Below, piece after piece: positions 1 through 6,338 of a stretch of DNA of 10,059 nt; positions within the stretch are counted from its first letter, which is position 1, and each line of letters opens with the position of its first letter. The stretch comes from Nitrospirota bacterium (GTDB lineage: Bacteria > NPL-UPA2 > JAGMAN01). The translations under genes and the position numbers were made by a program. The stretch spans positions 1-10,059 of the forward strand of contig JAUWHM010000161.1 of NCBI GenBank assembly GCA_030605915.1, written 5' to 3'. The notes beneath the pieces are model-generated. The model did not search any database. It had not been told where the DNA came from and saw nothing but the letters and a program-made list of their open reading frames with translations.

Positions 1-1
1 T

Positions 2-760
2 GGTTCGGCAATAAAGATATATAGATCACTCCTGCGAAGAAAGGCTAAGTTACCAGAGGAAGAAGTAAAGGCGCTCATCAAATCCCGTCTGGCAGGATGC
101 TACCTTCTGGAGGGGAAAAGGCTGATTTCAGCCCGTAAGAAAGGGAAAGCAATCGCATGTTACAACCTTGCTATTAAGGAATGTGCTGGGGCTAAAGAAC
201 TAGGGAAAATTGGAAAGATAAAGGCTGCTTTCGAGTATGAGAAAAAGATGCTAAAGAGGTCGGCAGACCGCTATTTCTATGGTGGGAAGGACCGGGAGGA
301 AAAGCTAGAATCGATAGCTTATTATGAACAGCTCATAAAAGAATACGGATCGGTTGAAGATGCCGATTACTTCCACTATCACTATCTCAGGTGTCTGCTC
401 CTGAAGGGTAGGTATCGAGAATGCATAAAAGGATTCCATTCCTTTATCGCCACCCACCCTAAAAGCAAATGGGCTGGTAATGCCTACATGTATGCCGGCG
501 AGGCCTACGGTTTATTAGGGGAGCCAGAATTAAGGATCAAGGAGTTTGAGAAGTTAGTCAGGTTCTATCCTCAATCTACCTTTGCCCAGACGGCCCGGTT
601 TGTAATTGCAAGCTACCATGCCTTGCATGGAGATAGGAAGAAAGCATTCAACCTTTATCAGGACGTAGCTGAGAGGTCGCCGGAGAGTAAACTGGGCAAG
701 GACGCTGCCGCCTTTGCCGAGGAGCTTGGTAACATCGAGACTGACGAATGGTTAAAATGA
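2..760 (+). CDS. TPR-repeat protein, 5' end outside window
   Basis: The frame is open from base 2 to the TGA at 758-760 (252 visible residues), with no stop before the first ATG at 248. The gene therefore most likely begins upstream of the window and 248 is an internal Met. The visible part is almost all helical. From about visible residue 120 to 230 it shows the spacing of tetratricopeptide repeats: paired amphipathic helices with small residues and Tyr/Phe at regular positions (for example NAYMYAGEAYGLLGEP, then ARFVIASYHALHGDRKKAF), each followed by a Pro-containing turn such as THPKS, YPQS and SPES. This is the BamD/YbgF-like style of TPR, usually a protein-protein scaffold. The partner is unknown. 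Its stop overlaps the start of the next gene, which points to translational coupling and a shared process with that secreted protein. No signal peptide can be judged because the N-terminus is missing. Confidence 0.75.
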   Translation, partial: GSAIKIYRSLLRRKAKLPEEEVKALIKSRLAGCYLLEGKRLISARKKGKAIACYNLAIKECAGAKELGKIGKIKAAFEYEKKMLKRSADRYFYGGKDREEKLESIAYYEQLIKEYGSVEDADYFHYHYLRCLLLKGRYRECIKGFHSFIATHPKSKWAGNAYMYAGEAYGLLGEPELRIKEFEKLVRFYPQSTFAQTARFVIASYHALHGDRKKAFNLYQDVAERSPESKLGKDAAAFAEELGNIETDEWLK

Positions 761-2409
761 GGAAAGCGAAAAGAATCGCCATCTTATTATTCTTCATAGG
801 GATAATTCTCTTTATCTCTCCCGTTCAGGTTGGGGCCGTAGTTGTTAGTCCTGGGAATAATGTGGTAACGCAGATCTTCGTTGCAAAGAAGGCAGGGGAT
901 ACCCATATGATCTCAATCAGTCCGGCTTCTGGCTGGAAGCTGATAAGTGCCACATGCTCAGGTGCAGACTGGACTCAGGATGGGTATAGTTTCACCTTCA
1001 TCGCTGATCAACCAGGCACCCGTGTTGTCACCGTTACTGGGGTCTTAGAGCGGGTAGGAGCAGGAGGGGGAGAGGGAGGGGGAGAACCCGAGAGGAAAGA
1101 CTTTGCCTTAAAAGCAGCTGCGATGTATAGCATACTGGACTTTGAGAGCCCTTCTGAGGAAGTCGTTGTCTGTATTGATGCCGAGCCTATAAATATAGGC
1201 ATCAAGGTGACTACCATCTCAGGAGGCACGACTTCAGGTACCGCTACATTCTCCCTGACGGGTGATCCAATAGGTAACCTTGTCCCACCAACGAACTCCA
1301 TAGCAGCAGATGGCTCCGCCACCACTCAGTTACAGATAACCGCTACTGGAGAGGCCACTGTAGAGGTCTCAGCAGCTGTCCAATACGAGAGGGAGTTATT
1401 TGCGGGCAAGCCAAAGGCAACAGGAAGCGCTACCCTTACCGGGGAATCGCCAAAAATTACCGTCTTTGAGGTGGAGGTAACTGAGCTAAGTTTCACGGGA
1501 GATTATGGCATTTACAATATTACAGATCCAGTCTGGAAGAAAGTAGGTAATCCTGATAATCCTGCCTGTTACAAAAAAGATAGTAATCTAACTATGACAG
1601 TTAAGTTGGCCATAACCCCTTCATTGCCTACCCCTGTAACAATTAGCCTGAAAGCAGACGGGCCAGGAAATTTAGATGCTCAGAAGGATAATATCTCAAT
1701 ATCTGGTTCTGAGGCAACTGTTAGTGGAATTACAACTACGGGCAAGCTAGAAGACAAGATCTATTCTATCACACCAAGTTTTAACTGGAGTTTTTCGGGA
1801 GATGGGACAAACTGGAGTTCAGCAGGAACAAGTGGCGCACATAAGGTCTATGCTATCTACAACTCGCCAACATGTGGGAGCAGCAACTTTACTGAATCTC
1901 ACATTGATGATGCAGTAGGCTGGGCATTAAATCAGAGTTCAGAAACTGCGATAGCGCATAAAGTTATGTGTGATGTAAGTGGTGCAATAACAAGTGGTTG
2001 TATTTGTAGCTCTAGCTTCGAATATATTTGGCAAGGTGCTAGAGGAGATCACAGTGATGGAATGTGCTGTTGTCGGGCAAAGGGAATGAGTGAAGCAATG
2101 CAGGTGCTCGGCGTTAGTGATTATACTACGCTTGTTTATGTCAATGAAAGACCTGAACCGGGGGTAAAAGGACCTAGTTATACAGATTACTGTCCAATTT
2201 GTGAGGAGGTAGGTCGCGGTGCTTGGTGGGCAGGTTTTTGGAATAACTGGGAAGGAGCTTGCAGGAGTCATGGGGCTGGTTCAATGTGCTATGCTCCAGC
2301 AGGTGAATTTGAAGGAACTTACGATCAAATACGGAATGATTTTGGGCCATATTATTGGGTGTGGGGTCCAAACCAAGCTGATATTTGCACTCATCTTCCA
2401 CCCCCATAA
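748..2409 (+). CDS. Secreted Ig-like/transglutaminase-like protein with Cys-rich C-terminus
   Basis: This is a 553-residue exported protein. A basic N-terminus and hydrophobic core (residues 9-24) end near VQVGA at about 30, a typical signal peptidase I site. Next come a beta-rich domain (about 31-100), a Gly/Glu linker (about 103-115), and two Ig-like beta-sandwich stretches (about 120-235 and 240-370) rich in Thr, Ser, Val and Gly. The last ~170 residues are rich in Cys and Trp. There, GMCCCRAKGMSEAMQVLGV (438-456) matches the transglutaminase-like pattern GxCxxxA...LG. Cys440 would be the nucleophile, His508 (in CRSHG) and Asp526 (in GTYDQ) the possible triad partners. This assignment rests on motif spacing only. 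Two starts are possible: ATG 748, or ATG 757, whose ATGA overlaps the stop of the TPR gene. Neither has a strong ribosome site, so coupling to the upstream gene is likely. An alternative reading is a non-catalytic Cys-rich surface domain. Confidence 0.7.
   Translation: MVKMRKAKRIAILLFFIGIILFISPVQVGAVVVSPGNNVVTQIFVAKKAGDTHMISISPASGWKLISATCSGADWTQDGYSFTFIADQPGTRVVTVTGVLERVGAGGGEGGGEPERKDFALKAAAMYSILDFESPSEEVVVCIDAEPINIGIKVTTISGGTTSGTATFSLTGDPIGNLVPPTNSIAADGSATTQLQITATGEATVEVSAAVQYERELFAGKPKATGSATLTGESPKITVFEVEVTELSFTGDYGIYNITDPVWKKVGNPDNPACYKKDSNLTMTVKLAITPSLPTPVTISLKADGPGNLDAQKDNISISGSEATVSGITTTGKLEDKIYSITPSFNWSFSGDGTNWSSAGTSGAHKVYAIYNSPTCGSSNFTESHIDDAVGWALNQSSETAIAHKVMCDVSGAITSGCICSSSFEYIWQGARGDHSDGMCCCRAKGMSEAMQVLGVSDYTTLVYVNERPEPGVKGPSYTDYCPICEEVGRGAWWAGFWNNWEGACRSHGAGSMCYAPAGEFEGTYDQIRNDFGPYYWVWGPNQADICTHLPPP
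1052..1082 (+). other. G-rich tract with G-quadruplex potential inside a Gly/Glu linker
   Basis: Runs of G at 1052-1054, 1066-1070, 1074-1076 and 1078-1082 lie on the coding strand within the Gly/Glu-rich linker of the secreted protein. Loops are about 11, 3 and 1 nt. The repeat-like GGA/GGG codons are sufficient to explain the tract, and a quadruplex is only a possibility. Confidence 0.35.
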
Positions 2410-2417
2410 CTAAAAAA

Positions 2418-2424
2418 GAGGTGA
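2418..2424 (+). promoter_or_regulatory. Ribosome binding site
   Basis: GAGGTGA lies 4 nt before ATG 2429. It fixes the start of the 248-residue secreted protein, and the 19-nt gap from the previous stop leaves no room for a separate promoter. Confidence 0.7.
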
Positions 2425-2428
2425 TAAA

Positions 2429-3175
2429 ATGAAGTATTGTAATAAAAAAGTTGTTTTATTGGTTATGATATTTGTTGCCGCTGTATTTGTCTATTTAGGA
2501 GGGAAAATAGTGAAGGCAGAAGTAAAGAACAAAGCTACTAATTGGAATTCTCCTTCTTTAAGTTTCTTTTATGATGAACAGTCTAAGGACAATTTAATAA
2601 AATCATTGCCTGAGTGGAATATTCAGCCGATGATCTGGCCTACTAAAGAGGAGATTGAGAGCCATCTTGGAGTAGCAACTGAAAATCAAAAGGAAGAATG
2701 TATAAAATGGATTAAAAAGTATCTTAAAGATGAGTGGGTTCCCTGGGAGATTTCATCTTATATTTTACCTTTAAGGAATTGGGGGAAACCAGATACGCAT
2801 TGGAAAGAAAAAGGGAAAGCAGACGTTTTCTTGTGCAGATATTCTATATGTAATTACTTGATTCAAATTATGGACGGGAACTGGGCTATTATTATTACGG
2901 TTAAAGAGGTAAGTAATATACCACCTGTCAAGAAAGATGCCCACAAAAATTTTGTTTCCAAAAAATTTGAACTTTTTTGGAAAGGCGAGCCGTCAAGGAT
3001 GCGATTAGCCCAACAACAACCTGCAAATGTTACAAGAGGGGGTATAAATTTTGGTGAAAGATGGGCAACTTTCGTAAGTGATGGAAAATTTACCCAGTTT
3101 AAGATGAAAAAGATCTCAGGCCATAGGCTTTTTCCTGATCCTTATAAACCTAGATTTTCTGCTGCTCAAAAGTAA
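2429..3175 (+). CDS. Short exported protein of unknown function
   Basis: This is a 248-residue protein that I do not recognise. Residues 1-31 form a long hydrophobic signal or anchor (KVVLLVMIFVAAVFVYLGG) ending near IVKA, a plausible cleavage site. The rest is soluble, mixed alpha/beta, and rich in Lys and Trp (WNIQPMIWP, KWIKKYLKDEWVPWEISS), with a central beta-like stretch YLIQIMDGNWAIIITVKEV at about 143-161. No catalytic motif stands out. It follows the transglutaminase-like gene by 19 nt with a good ribosome site, so the two are very likely co-expressed and both exported. By eye the gene is clearly more AT-rich (mid to high thirties percent GC) than the housekeeping genes at the right end. 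This fits a different history or weak selection. A role as partner, inhibitor or accessory of the preceding protein is inference from position only. Confidence 0.75.
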   Translation: MKYCNKKVVLLVMIFVAAVFVYLGGKIVKAEVKNKATNWNSPSLSFFYDEQSKDNLIKSLPEWNIQPMIWPTKEEIESHLGVATENQKEECIKWIKKYLKDEWVPWEISSYILPLRNWGKPDTHWKEKGKADVFLCRYSICNYLIQIMDGNWAIIITVKEVSNIPPVKKDAHKNFVSKKFELFWKGEPSRMRLAQQQPANVTRGGINFGERWATFVSDGKFTQFKMKKISGHRLFPDPYKPRFSAAQK

Positions 3176-3190
3176 ATAAATTTTTGTAAA

Positions 3191-3204
3191 GAGGTAACTA
3201 CCTC
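3191..3204. repeat. Perfect small palindrome GAGGTA-AC-TACCTC
   Basis: Six-base inverted arms with a 2-nt centre lie 16 nt after the stop of the upstream gene. There is no T-run on the plus-strand side, so it is not a convincing plus-strand terminator. On the minus strand it is followed by a T/A-rich stretch. It could be an operator-type site, a weak minus-strand terminator, or chance. Confidence 0.35.
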
Positions 3205-3303
3205 AGCGTTCCTATCCATGAAGACTACCCCACTAACCCTTCCTTGAATAACCTCCTCGCGAAATATGTCTGAGTAATCTAAATTTATCCACGAAAAGCA
3301 GCC

Positions 3304-3371
3304 CTAAAATGCTCTATTTGGCATTTAGATCCAAACCACCATTTCTGAAACGCTCATTTAGCACGTTTCAG
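3304..3371. repeat. Two tandem hairpins upstream of the gltX promoter
   Basis: A first imperfect hairpin pairs CTAAAATGC (3304-3312) with GCATTTAG (3321-3328), with one bulged base. A second has perfect 8-base arms, CTGAAACG (3345-3352) and CGTTTCAG (3364-3371). The second ends 32 nt before the -35 box at 3404. Neither is followed by a T-run. They may be operator or mobile-repeat remnants. No protein partner can be named. Confidence 0.4.
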
Positions 3372-3403
3372 CCTAATTGGGGTCTGTTGAAAAAAAGGGG
3401 GAA

Positions 3404-3432
3404 TTGACAACCTCTACTGGTGGTGGTAGAAT
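3404..3432 (+). promoter_or_regulatory. Sigma-70 promoter of the gltX fragment
   Basis: A perfect -35 TTGACA (3404-3409), a 17-nt spacer and a -10 TAGAAT (3427-3432, one mismatch to consensus) lie directly before ATG 3442. Transcription should begin near 3439, so the message would have almost no leader. The promoter is intact although the gene behind it is truncated, so it now probably drives the downstream secreted-protein gene. Confidence 0.8.
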
Positions 3433-3441
3433 GAGGATGCT

Positions 3442-3675
3442 ATGACAGAGAAGGTCAGGGTTAGATTTGCTCCCAGTCCAACTGGGTTTTTACATATTGG
3501 GGGGGGGAGGACAGCTCTCTTCAACTGGCTCCTTGCTCGCCACCAGGGCGGAGAGTTTATCCTGCGCATTGAGGATACAGATGAATCCCGTTCCACCAGG
3601 ATAGCAGCAGATAATATCTTAGAGAACCTCCGCTGGCTCGGACTTGACTGGGATGAAGGTCCGGAGAAAGGAGGC
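3442..3675 (+). pseudogene. gltX: Truncated glutamyl-tRNA synthetase (N-terminal 78 codons only)
   Basis: Residues 1-78 are the start of a class I glutamyl-tRNA synthetase. They include RFAPSPTGFLHIGGGRTALF with the HIGH-type ATP-binding signature (HIGG here), then RIEDTDESRS and LRWLGLDWDEGPEKGG. These are the standard Rossmann-fold motifs in the right order and spacing. The intact enzyme is about 460-500 residues and needs the KMSKS loop and anticodon-binding domain. Neither is anywhere in the window, so this piece cannot charge tRNA. Similarity stops after GPEKGG, where the frame continues without a stop into a different, secreted protein. An in-frame 360-residue fusion could be translated from 3442. 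The Gly of HIGGGR, where Ala is usual, lies in a run of nine Gs (3499-3507). A functional gltX must exist elsewhere if this is real biology. The alternative is a chimeric assembly join. Confidence 0.85.
3667..3674 (+). promoter_or_regulatory. Shine-Dalgarno that coincides with gltX codons
   Basis: AAAGGAGG sits 7 nt before ATG 3682, an ideal ribosome site for the secreted protein. The same bases encode Lys-Gly-Gly of the gltX motif GPEKGG. The junction between the two genes therefore falls in or right after a sequence both could have contributed. Confidence 0.75.
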
Positions 3676-3681
3676 GGTATC

Positions 3682-4524
3682 ATGCTATGCAAGAAAATTA
3701 CAATCTGTTTTCTGATACTGGCAAGTGTTTTACTCGCAAATGGTGTATTATTTGTGGCAGATGGTGAGGTTCTGACAATGGAAGAGGAGTATAAACAAGA
3801 TTTGAGCCGTATAGTCTTTTTGGATAAATCAAGAGATCTTAATGGTGTGGAAAGGCTCGCAGAAGAAATCGAAACCAAATGGGGCCGAAGGAACAAAGAA
3901 TACTATGCAAATTTAATGTTGGAAGTTTGTAAACCCCTCAGCTCTGGACAATTCAAAGATGACCGGCAATATAGTCTTGCAAGAAAATACGCAATATTGG
4001 CTCTGGAGGAACCAGACAAAATTCCGCTTGAGACAGAGGTGGCGCTGGTGGGGCACGTGATGTCAGATATGGTCATACCGACTGCACCAAAGGGCCAAGA
4101 ATGGGTACAGCAGCGAAAGACAGATATGAAGGTATGTTTCCACGCTTGGAAGCGATTGAAGGATGCCATTGATCCGAGCTGGGATCCGAATGATATGCCA
4201 TTAGACAATGTCCCATCGCCTCCTGGCACTACTGTGTCAGCAGGGGCGGCGGCGCACCACATAAAAGATCCAAAGCTTCGCGCAGAATATAAAGCGGCCA
4301 TCGAAAAGAATAGACAGAAAGCGGAAAGGTACACGAAGCAATATAGATTGCGAAAGCAGGAGAAGAGGTTTGCGCGAACAGCAGAGAAATATATCATTAG
4401 AGCGTACTCTAAGCCACCGTTTAATTTGGCGGGACTAAAACAATACCTGGAAGAATATGTCGCAGACCAAGGCACCAAGGCAAGAATATTGGATGCAGTT
4501 ACACAGAACATGTCGAGAGAATAG
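3682..4524 (+). CDS. Secreted alpha-helical protein of unknown function
   Basis: I chose ATG 3682 (280 residues) because it has an ideal AAAGGAGG ribosome site and begins a clean signal peptide: MLCKK, hydrophobic residues 6-25, and a likely cleavage just after. The open frame continues upstream into the gltX fragment, which would bury that signal. The mature protein is mostly helical and charged. It has an acidic N-terminal half (MEEEYKQDLSRIVFLDKS), a Pro/Asp-rich middle at about 164-182 (SWDPNDMPLDNVPSPPG), and a basic C-terminal helical block from about 195 (DPKLRAEYKAAIEKNRQKAE, then AEKYIIRAYSKPPFNLAGL). The segment YIIRAYSKPPFNLxxLxxYL looks like a conserved family signature and feels familiar from exported planctomycete-type proteins, but I cannot name the family. 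The intact signal peptide and start favour a working gene now expressed from the gltX promoter. Confidence 0.7.
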   Translation: MLCKKITICFLILASVLLANGVLFVADGEVLTMEEEYKQDLSRIVFLDKSRDLNGVERLAEEIETKWGRRNKEYYANLMLEVCKPLSSGQFKDDRQYSLARKYAILALEEPDKIPLETEVALVGHVMSDMVIPTAPKGQEWVQQRKTDMKVCFHAWKRLKDAIDPSWDPNDMPLDNVPSPPGTTVSAGAAAHHIKDPKLRAEYKAAIEKNRQKAERYTKQYRLRKQEKRFARTAEKYIIRAYSKPPFNLAGLKQYLEEYVADQGTKARILDAVTQNMSRE

Positions 4525-4815
4525 ATGGCGGGAATCAAGTTAACATGAGACATGTAAACAATCGCCGCCCTGAAAGCGCCCTAAAATTTCACCTTCAACA
4601 CGCCAATTCCCAGACACCATTTCCCCTGCCCGATCCCCACTTTTTTTCCACTTTCAGCCTTAAGAACCACCCAAATCATCCAAAAATTACATTTTCCTCC
4701 CAATTCTATCTCATAACATCCCTGGTGAATCCACCCACAGACAGTATCAACCTTGAACCACTCCCACATCCTAACAATTCAAGGCCTCAATACCGATGTC
4801 CCAAAAACTAGCTTA
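4525..4815. other. Non-coding, strongly G-poor island
   Basis: No supported gene lies between the secreted-protein stop and the point where the Asp-rich coding frame becomes convincing. From 4581 to 4810 there are only about 16 G in 230 bases, with none from 4665 to 4723, while C, A and T are plentiful. The island starts after an imperfect hairpin (GTTAACATG 4540-4548, CATGTAAAC 4552-4560). Normal composition returns abruptly near 4815. Frames open on both strands here give low-complexity proteins without ribosome sites. Confidence 0.6.
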
Positions 4816-5352
4816 ATTCGTCACATTTACCGGGATAGTGATGACAAAGACGTGTGTGTGGACCCGGTGAAGGTGACGGTATTTGATTCTTCGCTGACTG
4901 CGTACAAGCGTGATGGCACGACCGAAGTGACAATGGACAAAGAAGCTGACCCGGGTGCCTATATGGCATACAACAATGATGATGACGATGCTGACGGTGG
5001 AGGAACTACAGCAGACAAGGATGACGATGACGTGCGAGATGGTGAAACGCCTAAAGAGGATGACACGATCAAGACCCATACTGACTTTGGTAGCATCTTT
5101 GACAGCCTGCAGACAGGCAAGGTGGTGCTGAAGCGGGACAACACAAAGGTCAAGCTGTGGAAGAACAGCTACAAAGGTGGAGCGAGTGAGGAAATTGTCT
5201 TTGACGCTGCGGGGAACACAGAGAAGGTATACGATCTGTCAAATGGGGATGATCGGACTGCTTTTGGGAATGATATTAAGGATAAGGACTTGTGGCTGGA
5301 AGGTTATCAGGCCAGTGCAGCCCTGAAGGATACAGGCCTGACTTTAATTTAA
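4753..5352 (+). pseudogene. 5' remnant of an Asp-rich repeat exported protein
   Basis: The frame is open from about 4729 to 5352. The only start is a TTG at 4753 inside the G-poor island, with no ribosome site and no signal peptide, so the true N-terminus appears lost. Convincing coding begins near 4815 with VCVDPVKVTVFDSSLTAYK, a beta strand that looks like the end of one Ig-like repeat and start of another. It is followed by an Asp-rich low-complexity stretch (NNDDDDADGG, TTADKDDDDVRDG, residues about 74-99) of the kind that binds calcium in extracellular repeats. Next comes another beta-rich unit ending LWLEGYQASAALKDTGLTL. The frame then stops abruptly at a TAA. Sequence resembling the C-terminus of such a protein resumes in another frame (see 5292-5654). 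I infer a decayed gene with lost 5' end and an internal deletion or frameshift. A real short gene using TTG is less likely. Confidence 0.6.
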
Positions 5353-5654
5353 CGGAGAACCTCGGTTCTGCGTACATGAACTACACAGGTGTTGGTGATG
5401 ATACTCCCACAAAAAGTACTAAATGGGGCGTAAGATGGCTCTATAGGAAGAAGTCAAGCTGGAGTTTTAACCAACAAACAAATAAAGTGTACGATCCAAC
5501 ATGGAAAAGTTGGTCACAAGCTGTTGCAGATTATGGGACTGGGGCGAGCTATTCAGAAAAAGTATTTAAGCTAAAAGATTATGGAATTAACCCACACGAG
5601 GGAGCTCCAACGTATTTATGGCCAATTTTGAGTAATGGTAAGCATCGGCCCTAA
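5292..5654 (+). pseudogene. 3' remnant in a shifted frame, possibly the end of a transglutaminase-like domain
   Basis: In the frame shifted by +2 relative to the previous entry, the first ~20 codons merely overlap the other frame. Convincing protein begins near 5345 (NLTENLGSAYMNYTGVGDD) and runs to the TAA at 5652-5654. It is rich in Trp, Lys and Tyr (WGVRWLYRKKSSWSFNQQ), then has NKVYDPTWKSW. The V-Y-D-P element resembles the Asp-containing strand that closes transglutaminase-like domains, and the domain's Cys and His regions would be missing between the two fragments. This identification is weak. The fragment has no ribosome site and no signal peptide, and its ATG at 5292 lies inside the other frame, so independent expression is unlikely. 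It ends 24 nt before the next gene. Confidence 0.5.
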
Positions 5655-5666
5655 CGCCGAGAAAAA

Positions 5667-5674
5667 AAGGAGAG
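5667..5674 (+). promoter_or_regulatory. Ribosome binding site
   Basis: AAGGAGAG lies 4 nt before ATG 5679, within a purine-rich stretch starting at 5659. It supports the start of the FG-GAP-like exported protein. Confidence 0.65.
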
Positions 5675-5678
5675 CACG

Positions 5679-6338
5679 ATGAAAAAGACATTTGTTGTGA
5701 CAATAGTTGGTCTGTTTGTGTGTTTAACAGTCGTAGTTTCCAGAGGAGAAGAGTTTACAGTAAAATCTCGGAAAAGCCTAGCAGACGAGATTGAGCTCTT
5801 GAAATCTTTCAAGCCTTCCTTTGACTTCGGAACAGAATCAAAGATTACGCCCCCTTCGAAGCATGCGGACATCTTACTCCTGTCCTTAGAATATTGCAAT
5901 AACGATGTAGCGAAGCTAAAGCAGACTTTTCCCATCATCTGTGAAGCATTTAATCCGGCTATTGGCAACCTAGACAGGGATGAAGATGTGGAAGTCATAA
6001 TTAATACGTCGCATTTGTGGGGCAATGCAACGCAATTCTTCGTCGTGGACAAAATGCTCGATAAAGACCGCATGGCCACCGTCAGGACATACGGGAAACG
6101 TTTTGACGATCTATATGGTATGAACATCTCAACACGTGATGTTGATGGAGACAAGATTGATGAGATAATTCTCAGCCGTAATGACAGTGAAATAGTTGGA
6201 GTCGATGAAAATAGGCGTGTGCTGAGAAGAAGGTATACCGAGACAATAGTGTTGAAATTTGCTGATGAGAATATAGAAATCGTATCGCCGTTATCAAAAA
6301 CCTATACCGAGAGTGTTCCTACTACCGATGACAGATAG
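5679..6338 (+). CDS. Small exported protein with two FG-GAP/EF-hand-like Asp loops
   Basis: This is a 219-residue protein with a clear signal peptide (MKKTF, hydrophobic 5-20, cleavage near SRG at 23). Two loops have the form of FG-GAP/VCBS calcium sites: GNLDRDEDVEVII (about 96-108, Asp99, Asp101, Asp103, Glu105) and TRDVDGDKIDEIIL (about 152-165, Asp154, Asp156, Asp158, Asp161). Each is followed by a hydrophobic strand, as in beta-propeller blades of integrin-like and VCBS proteins. Two blades are too few for a propeller (normally seven), so it is either a minimal two-loop module or a fragment of a larger ancestor. The good ribosome site and intact signal favour a real gene. It lies 24 nt after the broken Asp-rich protein and was probably its operon partner. 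It may bind calcium outside the cytoplasmic membrane. No enzymatic residues are visible. Confidence 0.75.
   Translation: MKKTFVVTIVGLFVCLTVVVSRGEEFTVKSRKSLADEIELLKSFKPSFDFGTESKITPPSKHADILLLSLEYCNNDVAKLKQTFPIICEAFNPAIGNLDRDEDVEVIINTSHLWGNATQFFVVDKMLDKDRMATVRTYGKRFDDLYGMNISTRDVDGDKIDEIILSRNDSEIVGVDENRRVLRRRYTETIVLKFADENIEIVSPLSKTYTESVPTTDDR

Noticed and set aside
1008..1325. 105-residue minus-strand frame
   Set aside because: Antisense shadow of the secreted protein, with Pro/Ser translation caused by the Gly/Glu linker.
3499..3507. Nine-G run as a frameshift in gltX
   Set aside because: The gltX frame reads correctly on both sides of the run, so only an Ala to Gly substitution is implied.
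3414..3896. 160-residue minus-strand open frame
   Set aside because: Antisense to the recognisable gltX fragment and the next signal peptide. Ser/Arg-rich translation with no motif or ribosome site.
3903..4553. 216-residue minus-strand open frame
   Set aside because: Lies wholly opposite the secreted-protein gene, whose sense frame has the better signal peptide, ribosome site and composition.
4581..4769. 62-residue Trp/Gly-rich minus-strand frame
   Set aside because: Purine richness makes it look coding-like, but there is no ribosome site or recognisable motif. The composition anomaly explains it.
4545..4811. 88-residue plus-strand frame in the G-poor island
   Set aside because: Pro/His/Asn-rich low-complexity translation that simply reflects the C-rich, G-poor bases. 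No ribosome site.
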